Below are positions 48,915-58,923 of a DNA stretch of 64,000 nt, in pieces. A program made the position numbers and the translations under genes. Every line of letters begins with the position of its first letter. Positions within the stretch are counted from its first letter, which is position 1. Location of the stretch: the NCBI RefSeq assembly GCF_003688555.1, contig NZ_REFR01000010.1, positions 248,001-312,000 on the forward strand, read 5' to 3'. The DNA comes from Eilatimonas milleporae. GTDB taxonomy: Bacteria; Pseudomonadota; Alphaproteobacteria; Sphingomonadales; Kordiimonadaceae. A model generated the notes under the pieces. That model saw only the letters and a list, made by a program, of their open reading frames with translations, was not told where the DNA came from and did not search any database.

Positions 48915-49793
48915 CTATGGCCGCTCAAGTGTTTTGCGTGGGTGGACGCCGTCGACATAGCCCATGAAAGGCGGATGGATCGAATAGCCGACCAGTTCGC
49001 GGACCCGTTCCGGCAGGGTTGCGGCGACATCCTTCGAAATGGCCGCCATCATATTTTCCAGTTGCCGCGCCCAGCCGGCACAATATTGCGGCGTGACGAT
49101 CAGGCGGGGGGTCCGCGACCTGTTGGCGCCGCCCCTGTGCCACAGGGCGCTCTTGGTCACCATCAGGGAGCCGGACGGCATACAGGCCCTGATCGCATCG
49201 GCACGCGGGGCCGGGTCGTCGTTGACATCGCGGATTTTGCGGTCCCGAAACGCCCCGGGGCTGAGCGCTACGTCCACATCGGCGGTTGGCCATGTATGGC
49301 TGCCCGGCAGTACTTCCGTGGCGCCGTTGTCCTCTGTGGTGTCGTCAATGGCCCAAAAGGTGCTGACCCCGAAGGGCGGGTGTGGCGACGGCAACGGGAT
49401 GTGGCCGTCATCCGTATGCCATGGCTGTACGGTTTCGCCCGGATGAAGATTGATCGCAAGACAGGCCGACAGAAGACAGGTCGGGCCCAGATCCGCCTCG
49501 GCAAAGGCAAGGGCCAGCGGATGCGCCACCATGTCCGCGAAAACCGGGGATTTCGCCAGCAGGGCATAGATACGGTTTGATTGCAGGCCTTCGAAATCGT
49601 TGCGGCCGCTGATGTCCCGTTTCAGGTGCGGGGCAAGGGCCTCGCGGATCGCGGCCACCTCTCGCGGGTTCAGCACATTCTCGAAGATGACATATCCCGC
49701 TTCATCATACTGCGTGCGCCAATCGGCAAAGGACCGCCCCTGAAGCCAGGGTGTCAATGCGGTTTCATCCAATGACGGGCGCTCGTCGGTCAT
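48915..49793 (-). CDS. Phytanoyl-CoA dioxygenase (PhyH) family protein
   Basis: This 292-residue Fe(II)/2-oxoglutarate-dependent oxygenase has the HxD part of the metal triad in QPWHTDDGHIPL. The distal His is in LWHRGGANRS, and the Arg for 2-oxoglutarate follows in the same block (RSRTPR). The N-terminal GYVIFENVLNPREV is typical. Substrates of bacterial PhyH proteins vary, and none can be named here. ATG 49793 has GGAGGA 5 bases upstream. Confidence 0.87.
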   Translation of the reverse strand: MTDERPSLDETALTPWLQGRSFADWRTQYDEAGYVIFENVLNPREVAAIREALAPHLKRDISGRNDFEGLQSNRIYALLAKSPVFADMVAHPLALAFAEADLGPTCLLSACLAINLHPGETVQPWHTDDGHIPLPSPHPPFGVSTFWAIDDTTEDNGATEVLPGSHTWPTADVDVALSPGAFRDRKIRDVNDDPAPRADAIRACMPSGSLMVTKSALWHRGGANRSRTPRLIVTPQYCAGWARQLENMMAAISKDVAATLPERVRELVGYSIHPPFMGYVDGVHPRKTLERP

Positions 49794-49910
49794 GCGGTCC
49801 TCCATGAAGAAAGGGTGTATCACGACATCCTAATGTACACTGTGGCGTGCATATGACCATATGCGGCGCGGACAATTGGCAAGACATAATACTACCCGGC
49901 CCATGGACCG

Positions 49911-50285
<375 letters not shown>

Positions 50286-50525
50286 CTAATGTGTCCTGAA
50301 AATCCGCGTGTCTGTTTCTGTCGTCCGCCGGATGTGGCCGGTCTGCCAGCAGCCTGTTCCTCCGGAACCTAGGCAGAAAAGACTGAAGCTGCTAGGTCGG
50401 GGATGCGGTCCTGTTTGTTGTTTCAATACAAGGATGGGGCATGGGCCTCGTCTGGCCGCGCGGAGATGGTCATCGACCCGCGTGGAAACAGGCCACGATA
50501 TGGGCAACAATGTGAAGGTATAGGC

Positions 50526-51452
50526 GTGACTGCGAACTCACCTCCTGGAAGCAGAGCACAAGGCCACTGGGCGGTGCCGCTTTTGTGTCTGGTCGTGACG
50601 GGCGCACTGATCGGCCTGTCCGTCAATCTGGCCAAACTGGCGGTCGCCGCCGGCCTCGGGGCGCTGCCCTTCCTGGCATGGTCCGTGACGGGTGCCGCTA
50701 TTGTGTTGTCCTGTATCCTGGCCGTTTTCGGCCGGTTGCCGCCCTTGAACCGGCAGACGGTGACATATTTCTTTATCGCCGCCCTGATCAGCATTTCGGT
50801 GCCGCAGCTGATCCTGTTTGCGTCCGTCTCGCATGTCGGTGCCGGGTTCGCCGTTTTGTCCGTGGCGTTTCCGCCGCTTTATACATATGCCGGGGCTCTG
50901 ATAATGCGGATGGAGCGGTTCGATACGGTGCGGGCCGGCGGTATGGCCCTTGCTTTTGGCGGCGTGGTGGTACTGGCGGCTCTGAAGGCGGCGGCACCGG
51001 ATGCCGCGCTTGGCTGGGTGGCGGCCACACTGTTCGCGCCTGTTCTGCTGGCGGCGGGAAATATATACCGCACACTGTGCTGGCCTGCGGGCGCGCGGCC
51101 GGACGGTCTGGCGCCCGGCATGATGGCGGCGGCCGGGGTGTTGCTTTTGGCGGCCGGTGCCCTGCCGGGATTTTCCCTTCACGTCCCCTTTGAAACCGCG
51201 ATCCCGATACTGCTCATCCTTGGGCAGATGGCGGCATTTTCAGTGCAGTATCTGCTTTTCTTCGTACTGCAGAAATATGGCGGCCCGGTTTATCTCAGCC
51301 TGCTCGGCCCGGTGGCCGCTATTGTCGGCGTGCCGATCGCCGTCCTGTTGCTGGGTGAGACTCCGCCGCCAGGGCTGGCTGTCAGCGCGGCCCTGATCGT
51401 ATCCGGCATCGGGATCGTCACATTGAGAAACATGCGGGCAGGGCGGACATGA
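50526..51452 (+). CDS. EamA family (DMT superfamily) transporter
   Basis: The 308-residue protein has about ten hydrophobic segments in two EamA halves, the first with LLCLVVTGALIGLSVNLAK and the second with YGGPVYLSLLGPVAAIVG. Members export amino acids, nucleosides or other metabolites; the substrate is unknown. I chose GTG 50526 because GAAGG lies 8 bases upstream; an open frame extends to ATG 50403, but that part lacks any membrane character. Confidence 0.85.
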   Translation: MTANSPPGSRAQGHWAVPLLCLVVTGALIGLSVNLAKLAVAAGLGALPFLAWSVTGAAIVLSCILAVFGRLPPLNRQTVTYFFIAALISISVPQLILFASVSHVGAGFAVLSVAFPPLYTYAGALIMRMERFDTVRAGGMALAFGGVVVLAALKAAAPDAALGWVAATLFAPVLLAAGNIYRTLCWPAGARPDGLAPGMMAAAGVLLLAAGALPGFSLHVPFETAIPILLILGQMAAFSVQYLLFFVLQKYGGPVYLSLLGPVAAIVGVPIAVLLLGETPPPGLAVSAALIVSGIGIVTLRNMRAGRT

Positions 51453-51504
51453 CGGCCGTTTGATGGCGGTTGTCTTTGTTCCGGGCTTTGGCTCGTCCGG
51501 TTCT

Positions 51505-51555
51505 GGTCAGTTTCCGGCCAGTTTCCGGCCAGTTTCCGGTCAGTTTCCGGTCAGT
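51505..51555. repeat. 11-bp tandem repeat array upstream of panB
   Basis: Four full units of GG(T/C)CAGTTTCC lie head to tail at 51505-51515, 51516-51526, 51527-51537 and 51538-51548, and a partial fifth follows. Units alternate T/C at one position only. The array ends about 65 bp before the panB start. The period is close to one helical turn, so a protein could contact every unit on one face. It is not coding: the 11-bp period shifts frame. Confidence 0.75.
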
Positions 51556-51620
51556 GCTTCACCGTCCGGCTGCTGATATGCTATCCATGACCGACAGCAA
51601 AGACCCGAGGAAATTCGCCC

Positions 51621-52481
51621 ATGTCCACCACCTCCACGACCGACAAGTCCATCGCCGTCGATGCACGGCCCAGGCGCAAGGCAACCGCCAAGGCCATCAA
51701 TGCCCGCAAGGGGGGGGACCCGATTGTCTGCCTGACGGCATATATAACCCCCATGGCCGCGCGCCTGGACGAGCACTGCGACCTTATTCTCGTCGGGGAC
51801 AGTGTCGGCATGGTGCTTTACGGCATGGACAGCACCGTCGGCGTCAGTCTGGACATGATGATTGCCCATGGCCGCGCCGTCACCCGCGGGGCGAAGAAAG
51901 CCCTTGTCGTCATCGATATGCCGTTCGGCACATATGAGGAATCCAGGGAACAGGCTTTCCGGAATGCGGCGCGCGTTCTGTCGGAAACGGGCGCCGGCGC
52001 CGTGAAACTGGAAGGCGGGGCCGAAATGGCCGACACGGTGGCCTTTCTGGTCAAGCGGGGCATCCCCGTGCTCGGCCATGTGGGTCTGATGCCGCAGTCG
52101 ATCAATTCCTACGGCGGGTATGGGGCCCATGGCCGTACGCAGGAGGAATGGGGCCCCATTATCAGCGATGCCAAGGCAATCGCCGAAGCCGGTGCCTTCG
52201 CCATCGTCCTTGAAGGGGTGGCGGAACCCCTGGCGGTCAAGGTGACAGGGGATGTGCCATGCCCGATTATCGGTATCGGCGCGTCCAACCGGTGTGACGG
52301 GCAAATTCTGGTGACGGAGGATATGCTGGGCCTGTTCGCCATCAACCCGAAATTCGTCAAGCGTTACGCGGAAATCGGCGGTGATATCGCTGCCGCCATT
52401 GAAACCTACGCGGACGAGGTGCGCACGCGGACATTCCCGGCGGAAGAGCACACTTATAAAATGAAGGTGGTGAAGGCCTGA
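51621..52481 (+). CDS. panB: 3-methyl-2-oxobutanoate hydroxymethyltransferase
   Basis: PanB adds a hydroxymethyl group to ketoisovalerate, the first step toward pantothenate and CoA. The metal/substrate blocks are [20 protein letters not shown] (given in part), [16 protein letters not shown] and [14 protein letters not shown]. Length is 286 residues. The start follows CCGAGGAAATTC. panC is not adjacent. The unusual 11-bp repeat array lies just upstream and may mark its control region. Confidence 0.96.
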   Translation: MSTTSTTDKSIAVDARPRRKATAKAINARKGGDPIVCLTAYITPMAARLDEHCDLILVGDSVGMVLYGMDSTVGVSLDMMIAHGRAVTRGAKKALVVIDMPFGTYEESREQAFRNAARVLSETGAGAVKLEGGAEMADTVAFLVKRGIPVLGHVGLMPQSINSYGGYGAHGRTQEEWGPIISDAKAIAEAGAFAIVLEGVAEPLAVKVTGDVPCPIIGIGASNRCDGQILVTEDMLGLFAINPKFVKRYAEIGGDIAAAIETYADEVRTRTFPAEEHTYKMKVVKA

Positions 52482-52673
52482 CCACCGGCCGGTCCGCCTT
52501 ACGGTCGCCATGATGGTCGATTGTGCTTCTTGTCATGCGTATGCGCCAGCAAATGTTTGACTGGACCGCCCGCTTGGCTATGGTAGCCGCCAATTTGAAG
52601 GCGGCTGCCATGCCGGTGCGGGATTTTGTCTCCGGCCGCCATGGTCGCAATAAGAATTCAAGGGGAGTTCCGT

Positions 52674-53447
52674 GTGTCCGATCAGCAGTCTGATCTGATC
52701 TTTCAGGAAGTCGACGAAGACCTGCGCCGCGAACGCGTGAATGCGTTGTGGCGGGCTTACGGCAAATATGTCATCGCGCTGGCTGTCGGCATCGTCATAA
52801 TCGTGGCCGGCCGTCAGCTTTGGGACGGGTACCGCGAGCAGGTGGAAGGCGAGCGTTCCGCCGCATTCGAGGCCGGTCTGCGCGCTGCTGCTGAAACGCC
52901 CGACGCAGCCGTGACGCTGTGGCGTGACGCTTTGCCCGGTCTCAAAGGGGGCTATGCCACGCTGGCACGGTTCCAACTGGCCGCTGCCGAGTTGAAAGCC
53001 GGTGACATTGACGCAGCCATTGCATCCTATGACGCCATTGCCGCCGACAGCGGGGCCGAGGAAAGCCTGCGTGCCTATGCCCGTCTTCTCGCCGCCATGG
53101 TCGTGGCCGGTGACAAGCAGGACCTGCCGGCGGCGCGCGGACGCTTCGCCACCCTGGCGGTCGAGGGGCGCACCTGGTATTACACCGCGCTTGAACAGCT
53201 GGCGCTGATCGATCTTCAGGAAGGGGACACCGCCGCCGCGCTCGAACGATTCGAAACCCTTGCGGCCAATCCGGAAACGCCCGGCTCCTTGCGGACGCGT
53301 GCCTCCCAGTTTCGCGATTTTCTGACGGCCCCTCTGGCCCAGGCTCCCGTGACTGAGGCAGTCCCTTCACAGGCCCCGTCCGTGGACGACACGGAAGACA
53401 CCGGTCAGGATACGCCACCGAATGACGGCCCGGAGACCGGCCTGTGA
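52674..53447 (+). CDS. YfgM-like tetratricopeptide membrane protein
   Basis: The 257-residue protein has a short cytoplasmic start, one membrane segment (VIALAVGIVIIVAG) and a periplasmic TPR region (TPR_21 type) of Ala-rich helix pairs, for example ARFQLAAAELKAGDIDAA. YfgM proteins assist envelope-protein biogenesis near the Sec translocon. GTG 52674 follows AAGGGGAG. Its TGA stop overlaps the GTG of bamB by four bases, and der follows, reproducing the common yfgM-bamB-der order. The C-terminus is Asp/Pro rich and probably unstructured. Confidence 0.88.
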   Translation: MSDQQSDLIFQEVDEDLRRERVNALWRAYGKYVIALAVGIVIIVAGRQLWDGYREQVEGERSAAFEAGLRAAAETPDAAVTLWRDALPGLKGGYATLARFQLAAAELKAGDIDAAIASYDAIAADSGAEESLRAYARLLAAMVVAGDKQDLPAARGRFATLAVEGRTWYYTALEQLALIDLQEGDTAAALERFETLAANPETPGSLRTRASQFRDFLTAPLAQAPVTEAVPSQAPSVDDTEDTGQDTPPNDGPETGL

Positions 53448-54808
53448 TCGCGGCGGGGACGGCGAAGGCCGGCTTTGTCCCGGCGTCTGTTGCCCGTGCC
53501 GGTGTCCTGACGGCGGTGCTGGCGTTGCTGGCGGCCTGCGGCGGCGGCAGCAGCCCGCGCACCGCATATGATGACGGCGGCAAGGAACGGATTTCCGTCC
53601 TGACTTCGACGCAGCAGCTGGATGTGGACCCCAGCATTACGGCGCTGCCCGTGACGCTGCCGGCGCCATACCGCAACGGCAACTGGGCCCAGCCCGGTGG
53701 AAATCCGCCCCATGCCGTTTATCATTTAAGCCTGCCTGAGAATATGCAGCAGGTCTGGCGTACTTCGATCGGACAGGCCGACCGTAAATATGAGCGTATG
53801 GTCACAGGGCCCGTCGCGGCGAACGGCCGTGTTTATGTGGTCGATGCCGCCGGCCAGGTGTCGGCGCTGGACCTTGCCAGCGGCAATACGCTCTGGCGCT
53901 CGGATCTGGACAATAACGATGACCGCTCCCGGGTCGGTTTCGGCGGCGGCACGGCCTTCTGGAACGATACGCTTTATGTCACATCGGGCTATGGCTATGT
54001 GGTGGCGATGAACCCCGATGATGGCAGCGTGCGCTGGCGGTTTAACGGCCAGGTGCCGTTTCGCGGCGGTCCGACAGTGGCCGACGGGCGTGTCTTTGCC
54101 GTGACCCATGACAATCGTATGCTGGCGCTGGACGCCGACACGGGCGAGATGATCTGGGACCAGGTCGGCATCGCCGAGAATGCCGGTATGCTTGGGGCCG
54201 CCAGTCCCGCCTATGACGGGTCATCCGTGGTCATGGCCCTGTCGTCCGGTGAACTGATCGCCATGCAGGCCTCCAACGGGCGGATTCTGTGGCAGGATTC
54301 CCTGACCAGTTCCCGCCGCCTGACGCCGCTGGCCACCCTGTCCGATATCGACGGCCATCCGGTCATCGATCGTGGCAAGCTTTACGCCCTGAGCCATGCG
54401 GGCAGCATGGTGTCGATCGACATGCGGTCAGGCGAGCGGTCGTGGGAAGCCGATATTGCCGGTGTCAACACATTGTGGGTAGCCGGTAGCTTCGGGTTTC
54501 TGACAACCATTGACGGCCAGCTTGTGTGCATGTCGCTAAGCGACGGGCGCGTGCGCTGGGTGACGCAGCTACAGCGTTTCCTCAACCAGGAAAAGCGGCG
54601 TGATCTGGTGAAATGGAACGGTCCCGTGCTTGCCGGCAACCGTCTGCTGGTCACCAGTTCGCACGGCTATGCCTTGTCCGTGTCCCCTTACACGGGGGAG
54701 GTGCTCGCCGGTGTCGAAATACCGGGGGGCAGCGCAGTCGAACCCGTCGTCGTGGACGATACGTTTCTTGTGCTGACCACCACGGGCGAGCTTATCGCTT
54801 ATCGCTGA
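53444..54808 (+). CDS. bamB: Outer-membrane assembly lipoprotein BamB
   Basis: BamB is a beta-propeller lipoprotein of the BAM machine. A lipobox, LAAC near residue 32, follows a hydrophobic signal. PQQ-like repeats with W at the end of strands are visible (DLASGNTLWR, NPDDGSVRWRFNG, DADTGEMIWDQ, MRSGERSWEAD). Length is 454 residues, somewhat long because of an N-terminal linker. It starts with GTG 53444 overlapping the yfgM-like stop, so translation is coupled. Confidence 0.92.
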   Translation: MIAAGTAKAGFVPASVARAGVLTAVLALLAACGGGSSPRTAYDDGGKERISVLTSTQQLDVDPSITALPVTLPAPYRNGNWAQPGGNPPHAVYHLSLPENMQQVWRTSIGQADRKYERMVTGPVAANGRVYVVDAAGQVSALDLASGNTLWRSDLDNNDDRSRVGFGGGTAFWNDTLYVTSGYGYVVAMNPDDGSVRWRFNGQVPFRGGPTVADGRVFAVTHDNRMLALDADTGEMIWDQVGIAENAGMLGAASPAYDGSSVVMALSSGELIAMQASNGRILWQDSLTSSRRLTPLATLSDIDGHPVIDRGKLYALSHAGSMVSIDMRSGERSWEADIAGVNTLWVAGSFGFLTTIDGQLVCMSLSDGRVRWVTQLQRFLNQEKRRDLVKWNGPVLAGNRLLVTSSHGYALSVSPYTGEVLAGVEIPGGSAVEPVVVDDTFLVLTTTGELIAYR

Positions 54809-54858
54809 CGGCATAGCGCCGTTAAGCAGTCAGCAGGTGGACCGGAGGCCCGCGCAGA

Positions 54859-56316
54859 ATGTCCTTTTCCCTCGCCATTGTCGGGCGCCCCAATGTGGGC
54901 AAGTCCACCCTGTTCAACCGGCTGGTCGGCAAGCGTCTGGCTCTGGTGGACGATACGCCGGGGGTGACCCGTGACCGCCGCGAAGGGGAGGGCAGGCTGG
55001 CCGACCTGAAATTTCGCCTGATTGATACCGCCGGTCTTGAAGACGGCGCTCCCGGCACTCTTCAGGATCGCATGCGCCAGCAAACCTCGCAGGCGCTGAG
55101 CGAGGTGGACGTCGCGTTGATGCTGTATGATGCGCGCGCCGGCGTCACCCCTGTTGACGAACACTTCGCCGACTGGCTCAGACGCAGCGATACGCCGGCC
55201 ATTCTGGTCGCCAACAAATGCGAGGCCCGCTCCGCCCAGGAAGGGGTCTATGATGCCTATGCCCTTGGTCTCGGCGAGCCGGTTGTTCTGTCCGCCGAAC
55301 ATGGCGAAGGACTGGCGGACCTGTATCAGAGCATTGTTGAAAAGCTGAAAACACAGGGGATCGACCCGTACGCGGATGAGAACGACGGCACCGATACGGC
55401 GAGCGCGTCATCCGGCCCGCGTGAGCCCACCGAGGGCGATCTGGACTTTGAATTCGAGGATACCGAACAGGACGACGTGGACACGCGCCCTCTGCGTCTG
55501 GCCATCGTCGGGCGTCCGAATGCGGGCAAAAGCACACTGATCAACGCGCTTGTCGGCGAGGACAGGCTGATCACCGGGCCGGAGGCGGGACTGACACGCG
55601 ATTCCATCGCCGTCGACTGGGAGTGGGACGGCCGGCCCGTCAGACTGTTTGACACGGCGGGTTTGCGCCGCCGTGCCAGGATCACGGAAAAGCTGGAAAA
55701 ACTGTCCGCCGCCGACACCTTGCGGGCCGTCCAGTTCGCCGAGGTCGTCGTCCTGCTGATCGATGCGGAATTGGGGCTGGAACGGCAGGATCTGAAGATC
55801 GCTGAACGCGTGGTCGAAGAAGGGCGCGGCCTTGTCCTTGCCATCAACAAATGGGATGCGGTCGATGACCGGCTGTCCGTACAGCGCGGGGTACAGGATG
55901 CCATCACCCGCAGTTTGCCGCAGGTCAAGGGCGTTCCGGTCATCACGTTTTCCGCGCTGGAGGAAAAGGGCCTGCACAAGCTGATGCCGGCGGTGGAAGA
56001 GGTGTATTCCCTGTGGAATGCGCGCATCCCAACCTCCGTTTTCAACCGCTGGCTAGCCGACGCGCTGGAAAAGCATCCCGCTCCGTCCGTCAAGGGGCGG
56101 CGGATCAAGATCCGCTACGGCGCGCAGATCAAGACGCGCCCGCCGACGTTCCTTCTTTTCTGTAATCGGCCCGAAGACCTGCCGGACAGCTATCGCCGCT
56201 ATCTGGAAAACGAGCTTCGGCGCGATTTCGACCTGCCGGCCACACCGCTGCGCTTTGTCCTGAAAAAGGGGGAAAACCCCTATGAAGGCCGCCGGCGTCG
56301 CCGCTCCAGGGATTAA
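54859..56316 (+). CDS. der: Ribosome biogenesis GTPase Der (EngA)
   Basis: Two consecutive GTPase domains are present, with Walker A GRPNVGKSTLF and GRPNAGKSTLI, and a C-terminal KH-like domain. Der acts in 50S assembly. The linker between the G domains (about residues 174-210) is acidic. NKWDAVDD is the second-domain NKxD motif and NKCE the first. Length is 485 residues. The start has GGAGGCCCG upstream, 50 bp after the bamB stop. Confidence 0.97.
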   Translation: MSFSLAIVGRPNVGKSTLFNRLVGKRLALVDDTPGVTRDRREGEGRLADLKFRLIDTAGLEDGAPGTLQDRMRQQTSQALSEVDVALMLYDARAGVTPVDEHFADWLRRSDTPAILVANKCEARSAQEGVYDAYALGLGEPVVLSAEHGEGLADLYQSIVEKLKTQGIDPYADENDGTDTASASSGPREPTEGDLDFEFEDTEQDDVDTRPLRLAIVGRPNAGKSTLINALVGEDRLITGPEAGLTRDSIAVDWEWDGRPVRLFDTAGLRRRARITEKLEKLSAADTLRAVQFAEVVVLLIDAELGLERQDLKIAERVVEEGRGLVLAINKWDAVDDRLSVQRGVQDAITRSLPQVKGVPVITFSALEEKGLHKLMPAVEEVYSLWNARIPTSVFNRWLADALEKHPAPSVKGRRIKIRYGAQIKTRPPTFLLFCNRPEDLPDSYRRYLENELRRDFDLPATPLRFVLKKGENPYEGRRRRRSRD

Positions 56317-56380
56317 GGGCGCCATATTCTCCGCGTTCGGCCCTTTCCCGTGAGGCAGCAGCGCCCTATAGTCCCGTCCC

Positions 56381-57355
56381 ATGAAACGGGCATTCAGAAT
56401 TTTGATCGGCATGGCACTGTTTGCCGTCGCGGCACGTGCCGGGGCGACGGATATCACCTTCGCCACGGACTGGCGGGCACAGGCGGAACATGGCGGGTTC
56501 TACCAGGCCCTCGCCAAAGGCTATTATGCCGAGGCCGGGCTGAACGTGACCATCCGACCGGGTGGGCCGCAGATGGATATTCCGCGTCTGATGGCGGCGG
56601 GCGCGATCCGGATCGGCATGGCGTCCAACAGTTTTCAGCCCATCGTGATGCGCGGGGCGGGCGTGCCGGTCACCGTTATCATGACAAGCTTTCAGAAAGA
56701 CCCGCAAGTCCTCATGGTACACGGCGATGACCCGGCGGAAGGCATGGCAGACCTTGCCGGGCGGCCCATCTTTGTCGCCGACAGTGCGCTCAATACCTTC
56801 TGGCCGTGGCTCAAGGCCCGCTTTGGATTTGAGGACCGGCAGATCCGCAAATACACCTATTCGCTGGTGCCGTGGCTTGCCAACAAGGGCAGCGTGCAGG
56901 AGGGTTATCTGTCCTCTGAGCCCTTTGCCGCCCAACAGGCGGGCGCGAACCCGAAGGTCTTTCTATTTTCCGACGCGGGATATGCCGGATATGCGGCCAT
57001 GGTCATGGCGCGCGACGACTGGCTCGCCGCGAATGAGGGCACCGCGCGTGCCTTTGTCGCGGCGACCGTGCGCGGCTGGCAGGACTATATCTGGGGCGAT
57101 CCCGCGCCCGGCAACAGACTGATCCTGAAAGACAATCCCGAAATGACACCGGAGCTGATCGCCTATGGCATCCATGCCATGCGGGACCGCGATGTACTGG
57201 GCGCGAAAACGGCCGTCGGCCATATGGATGCCGGACGCTGGGACCGTTTTTACCGGGATATGCGCGCCCTTGATGCCGTACCGGCGGGCGTGGATATGCA
57301 GGATGTGTTCACCAACGCCTATCTGCCCCCGGCGGGAGACGGTGCCCTGCCATGA
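56381..57355 (+). CDS. ABC transporter substrate-binding protein (NMT1/THI5-like)
   Basis: The 324-residue periplasmic solute-binding protein has a signal peptide (RILIGMALFAVAARAGA). It is an NMT1/THI5-type fold with typical blocks DITFATDWRAQAEHGGFYQA, AAGAIRIGMASNSFQPIV and PWLANKGSVQEGYLSSEPF. Relatives bind thiamine pyrimidine precursors, nitrate, taurine or sulfonates. No riboswitch fits in the 64-bp gap after der. Its stop overlaps the ATPase ATG by 4 bp; order is binding protein, ATPase, permease. Confidence 0.85.
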   Translation: MKRAFRILIGMALFAVAARAGATDITFATDWRAQAEHGGFYQALAKGYYAEAGLNVTIRPGGPQMDIPRLMAAGAIRIGMASNSFQPIVMRGAGVPVTVIMTSFQKDPQVLMVHGDDPAEGMADLAGRPIFVADSALNTFWPWLKARFGFEDRQIRKYTYSLVPWLANKGSVQEGYLSSEPFAAQQAGANPKVFLFSDAGYAGYAAMVMARDDWLAANEGTARAFVAATVRGWQDYIWGDPAPGNRLILKDNPEMTPELIAYGIHAMRDRDVLGAKTAVGHMDAGRWDRFYRDMRALDAVPAGVDMQDVFTNAYLPPAGDGALP

Positions 57356-58071
57356 TGACGGCGCGCGGCCTTGCCTTTTCTTACGGCGGAACACAGGTGC
57401 TGCATGATGTCGGCCTGTCCGTCGTCCCGGGGGAGGTCGTCACCCTTCTGGGGCCGTCCGGTTGCGGAAAATCCACGGTGTTGAGGTTGCTGGCCGGGCT
57501 TGAAACCCCGCACAGCGGTGTGATTGAGCGGGACAGGGCCGATCCTGCGGGCGGCACGGCCTTTGTCTTTCAGCGCGCGGCACTGATGCCGTGGGCAAGT
57601 GTCCTCGACAATGTCCGTTTGCCGCACCGGCTTAGCGGACGGGATGGACGGGCGGACGCGAACGCGGCGCTTGAAGCGGTCGGGCTTGCCGGTATGGGCG
57701 CGCGCTATCCGCACAGCCTGTCGGGCGGCCAGCGGATGCGGGTTTCCATTGCGCGGGCTCTCGCGTCCGGTGCATCGCTGATTTTGATGGATGAGCCTTT
57801 CGGCGCTTTGGATGAAATTCTGCGCTTTCGTCTGAATGATCTGATGCTCACGCTTGTCGCCGAACGGAGCCTTGGCGTCGTTTTCGTGACTCACAGCCTG
57901 TTTGAAGCCGCCTATCTGTCGACGCGGGTGCATGTGATCGGCGGCGGGCGCGTGGTCGGCACGGTGGAACCGGCGCTGGACCGCCGTGTGACCGGCGGAC
58001 AGCAGCGTGCCTCGACCGCTTTCGGCACCGTGGTGGCCGCACTTTCCACCCTCTTGGAGCAGGCGGCATGA
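57352..58071 (+). CDS. ABC transporter ATP-binding protein (nitrate/taurine/thiamine-precursor type)
   Basis: This 239-residue cytoplasmic ATPase has Walker A GPSGCGKSTVLRLL, signature LSGGQRMRVSIA and Walker B LILMDEPFGALDE, then the H-loop VFVTHSL. It energises the importer formed with the flanking genes. The start overlaps the binding-protein stop, and its own stop overlaps the permease ATG (ATGA), so the three are translated together. Confidence 0.93.
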   Translation: MMTARGLAFSYGGTQVLHDVGLSVVPGEVVTLLGPSGCGKSTVLRLLAGLETPHSGVIERDRADPAGGTAFVFQRAALMPWASVLDNVRLPHRLSGRDGRADANAALEAVGLAGMGARYPHSLSGGQRMRVSIARALASGASLILMDEPFGALDEILRFRLNDLMLTLVAERSLGVVFVTHSLFEAAYLSTRVHVIGGGRVVGTVEPALDRRVTGGQQRASTAFGTVVAALSTLLEQAA

Positions 58072-58859
58072 TCCCGCGCACCCGAATGATCCGTGTACGG
58101 GCCGGGCGGATTTTGCCGCCGGTGATCCTGTTGCTGGCTCTTGTCGCCGTTTGGGAGGGGGCCGTGCACTATTATGCGGTGCCGCGCTTTGTCCTGCCCG
58201 CGCCGAGCGCCATTGCGGGGGCCTTTGTCACGGATGGGGCCGGTCTGTTCATGGCGGCGCTTGCCACGCTGAAGGTCACGCTGATGGCGTTGGCCGCGGC
58301 TTTTGCCAGCGGTGCTTTGCTCAGTCTGGCTTTCAGCCTCAGCCGTACGGTGGAGCGTGCGCTGTTTCCGTTTGCGGTGCTGTTGCAGGTGACGCCGATT
58401 GTTTCCATCGCACCGCTGGTGCTGATCTGGGTCGGTATCGACCATGTGGAACGTGCCCTGGTGATCATTGCATGGCTCGCCGCCTTTTTTCCCATTCTCG
58501 CCAATATGTCGGCCGGCCTGCGGGCGGTGGACGCGGATCTGGAAGATCTGTTCCGTCTGTACGGGGCGAGCGGTCCGCAGCGTTTCTGGCTGTTGTTGTG
58601 GCCGACGGCGCTGCCTTTCATGCTCGCCGGGTTGAAGGTCAGTGCCGGTCTGGCATTGATCGGTGCCGTGGTCGCTGAATTTGTCGCCGGCTCCGGCGGT
58701 GCGACCGGTCTTGCCTGGCGGCTGCTGGAGGCCGGCAATCGTTTGCAGATTGAGAAAATGTTCGCCGGACTGATCCTGCTGGCAGTGATCGGGGTCGGTC
58801 TTTTTTTCGCCTTTTCCGCGCTGGAAGCCTACCTTCTCAGACATCGCAGACGATCCTGA
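58068..58859 (+). CDS. ABC transporter permease
   Basis: The 263-residue inner-membrane protein has about six hydrophobic segments. The conserved EAA-loop region is LRAVDADLEDLFRLYGASG, followed by a LWPTALPFMLAGLKVS segment. These are typical of NitT/TauT/ThiX-type permeases. It is the last gene of the importer operon. Substrate is unknown. ctaA follows on the same strand after 64 bp. Confidence 0.9.
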   Translation: MIPRTRMIRVRAGRILPPVILLLALVAVWEGAVHYYAVPRFVLPAPSAIAGAFVTDGAGLFMAALATLKVTLMALAAAFASGALLSLAFSLSRTVERALFPFAVLLQVTPIVSIAPLVLIWVGIDHVERALVIIAWLAAFFPILANMSAGLRAVDADLEDLFRLYGASGPQRFWLLLWPTALPFMLAGLKVSAGLALIGAVVAEFVAGSGGATGLAWRLLEAGNRLQIEKMFAGLILLAVIGVGLFFAFSALEAYLLRHRRRS

Positions 58860-58923
58860 GCGGATCCGTCATGCGGCAAGATGGCGCTTGAGCGCCGCGC
58901 CTAAAGCCGATAGGCACCACTTC

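Noticed and set aside
56317-56380. A TPP riboswitch ahead of the NMT1/THI5-type importer
   Set aside because: The gap is 64 bases, too short for the full aptamer, and the conserved CUGAGA core is absent.
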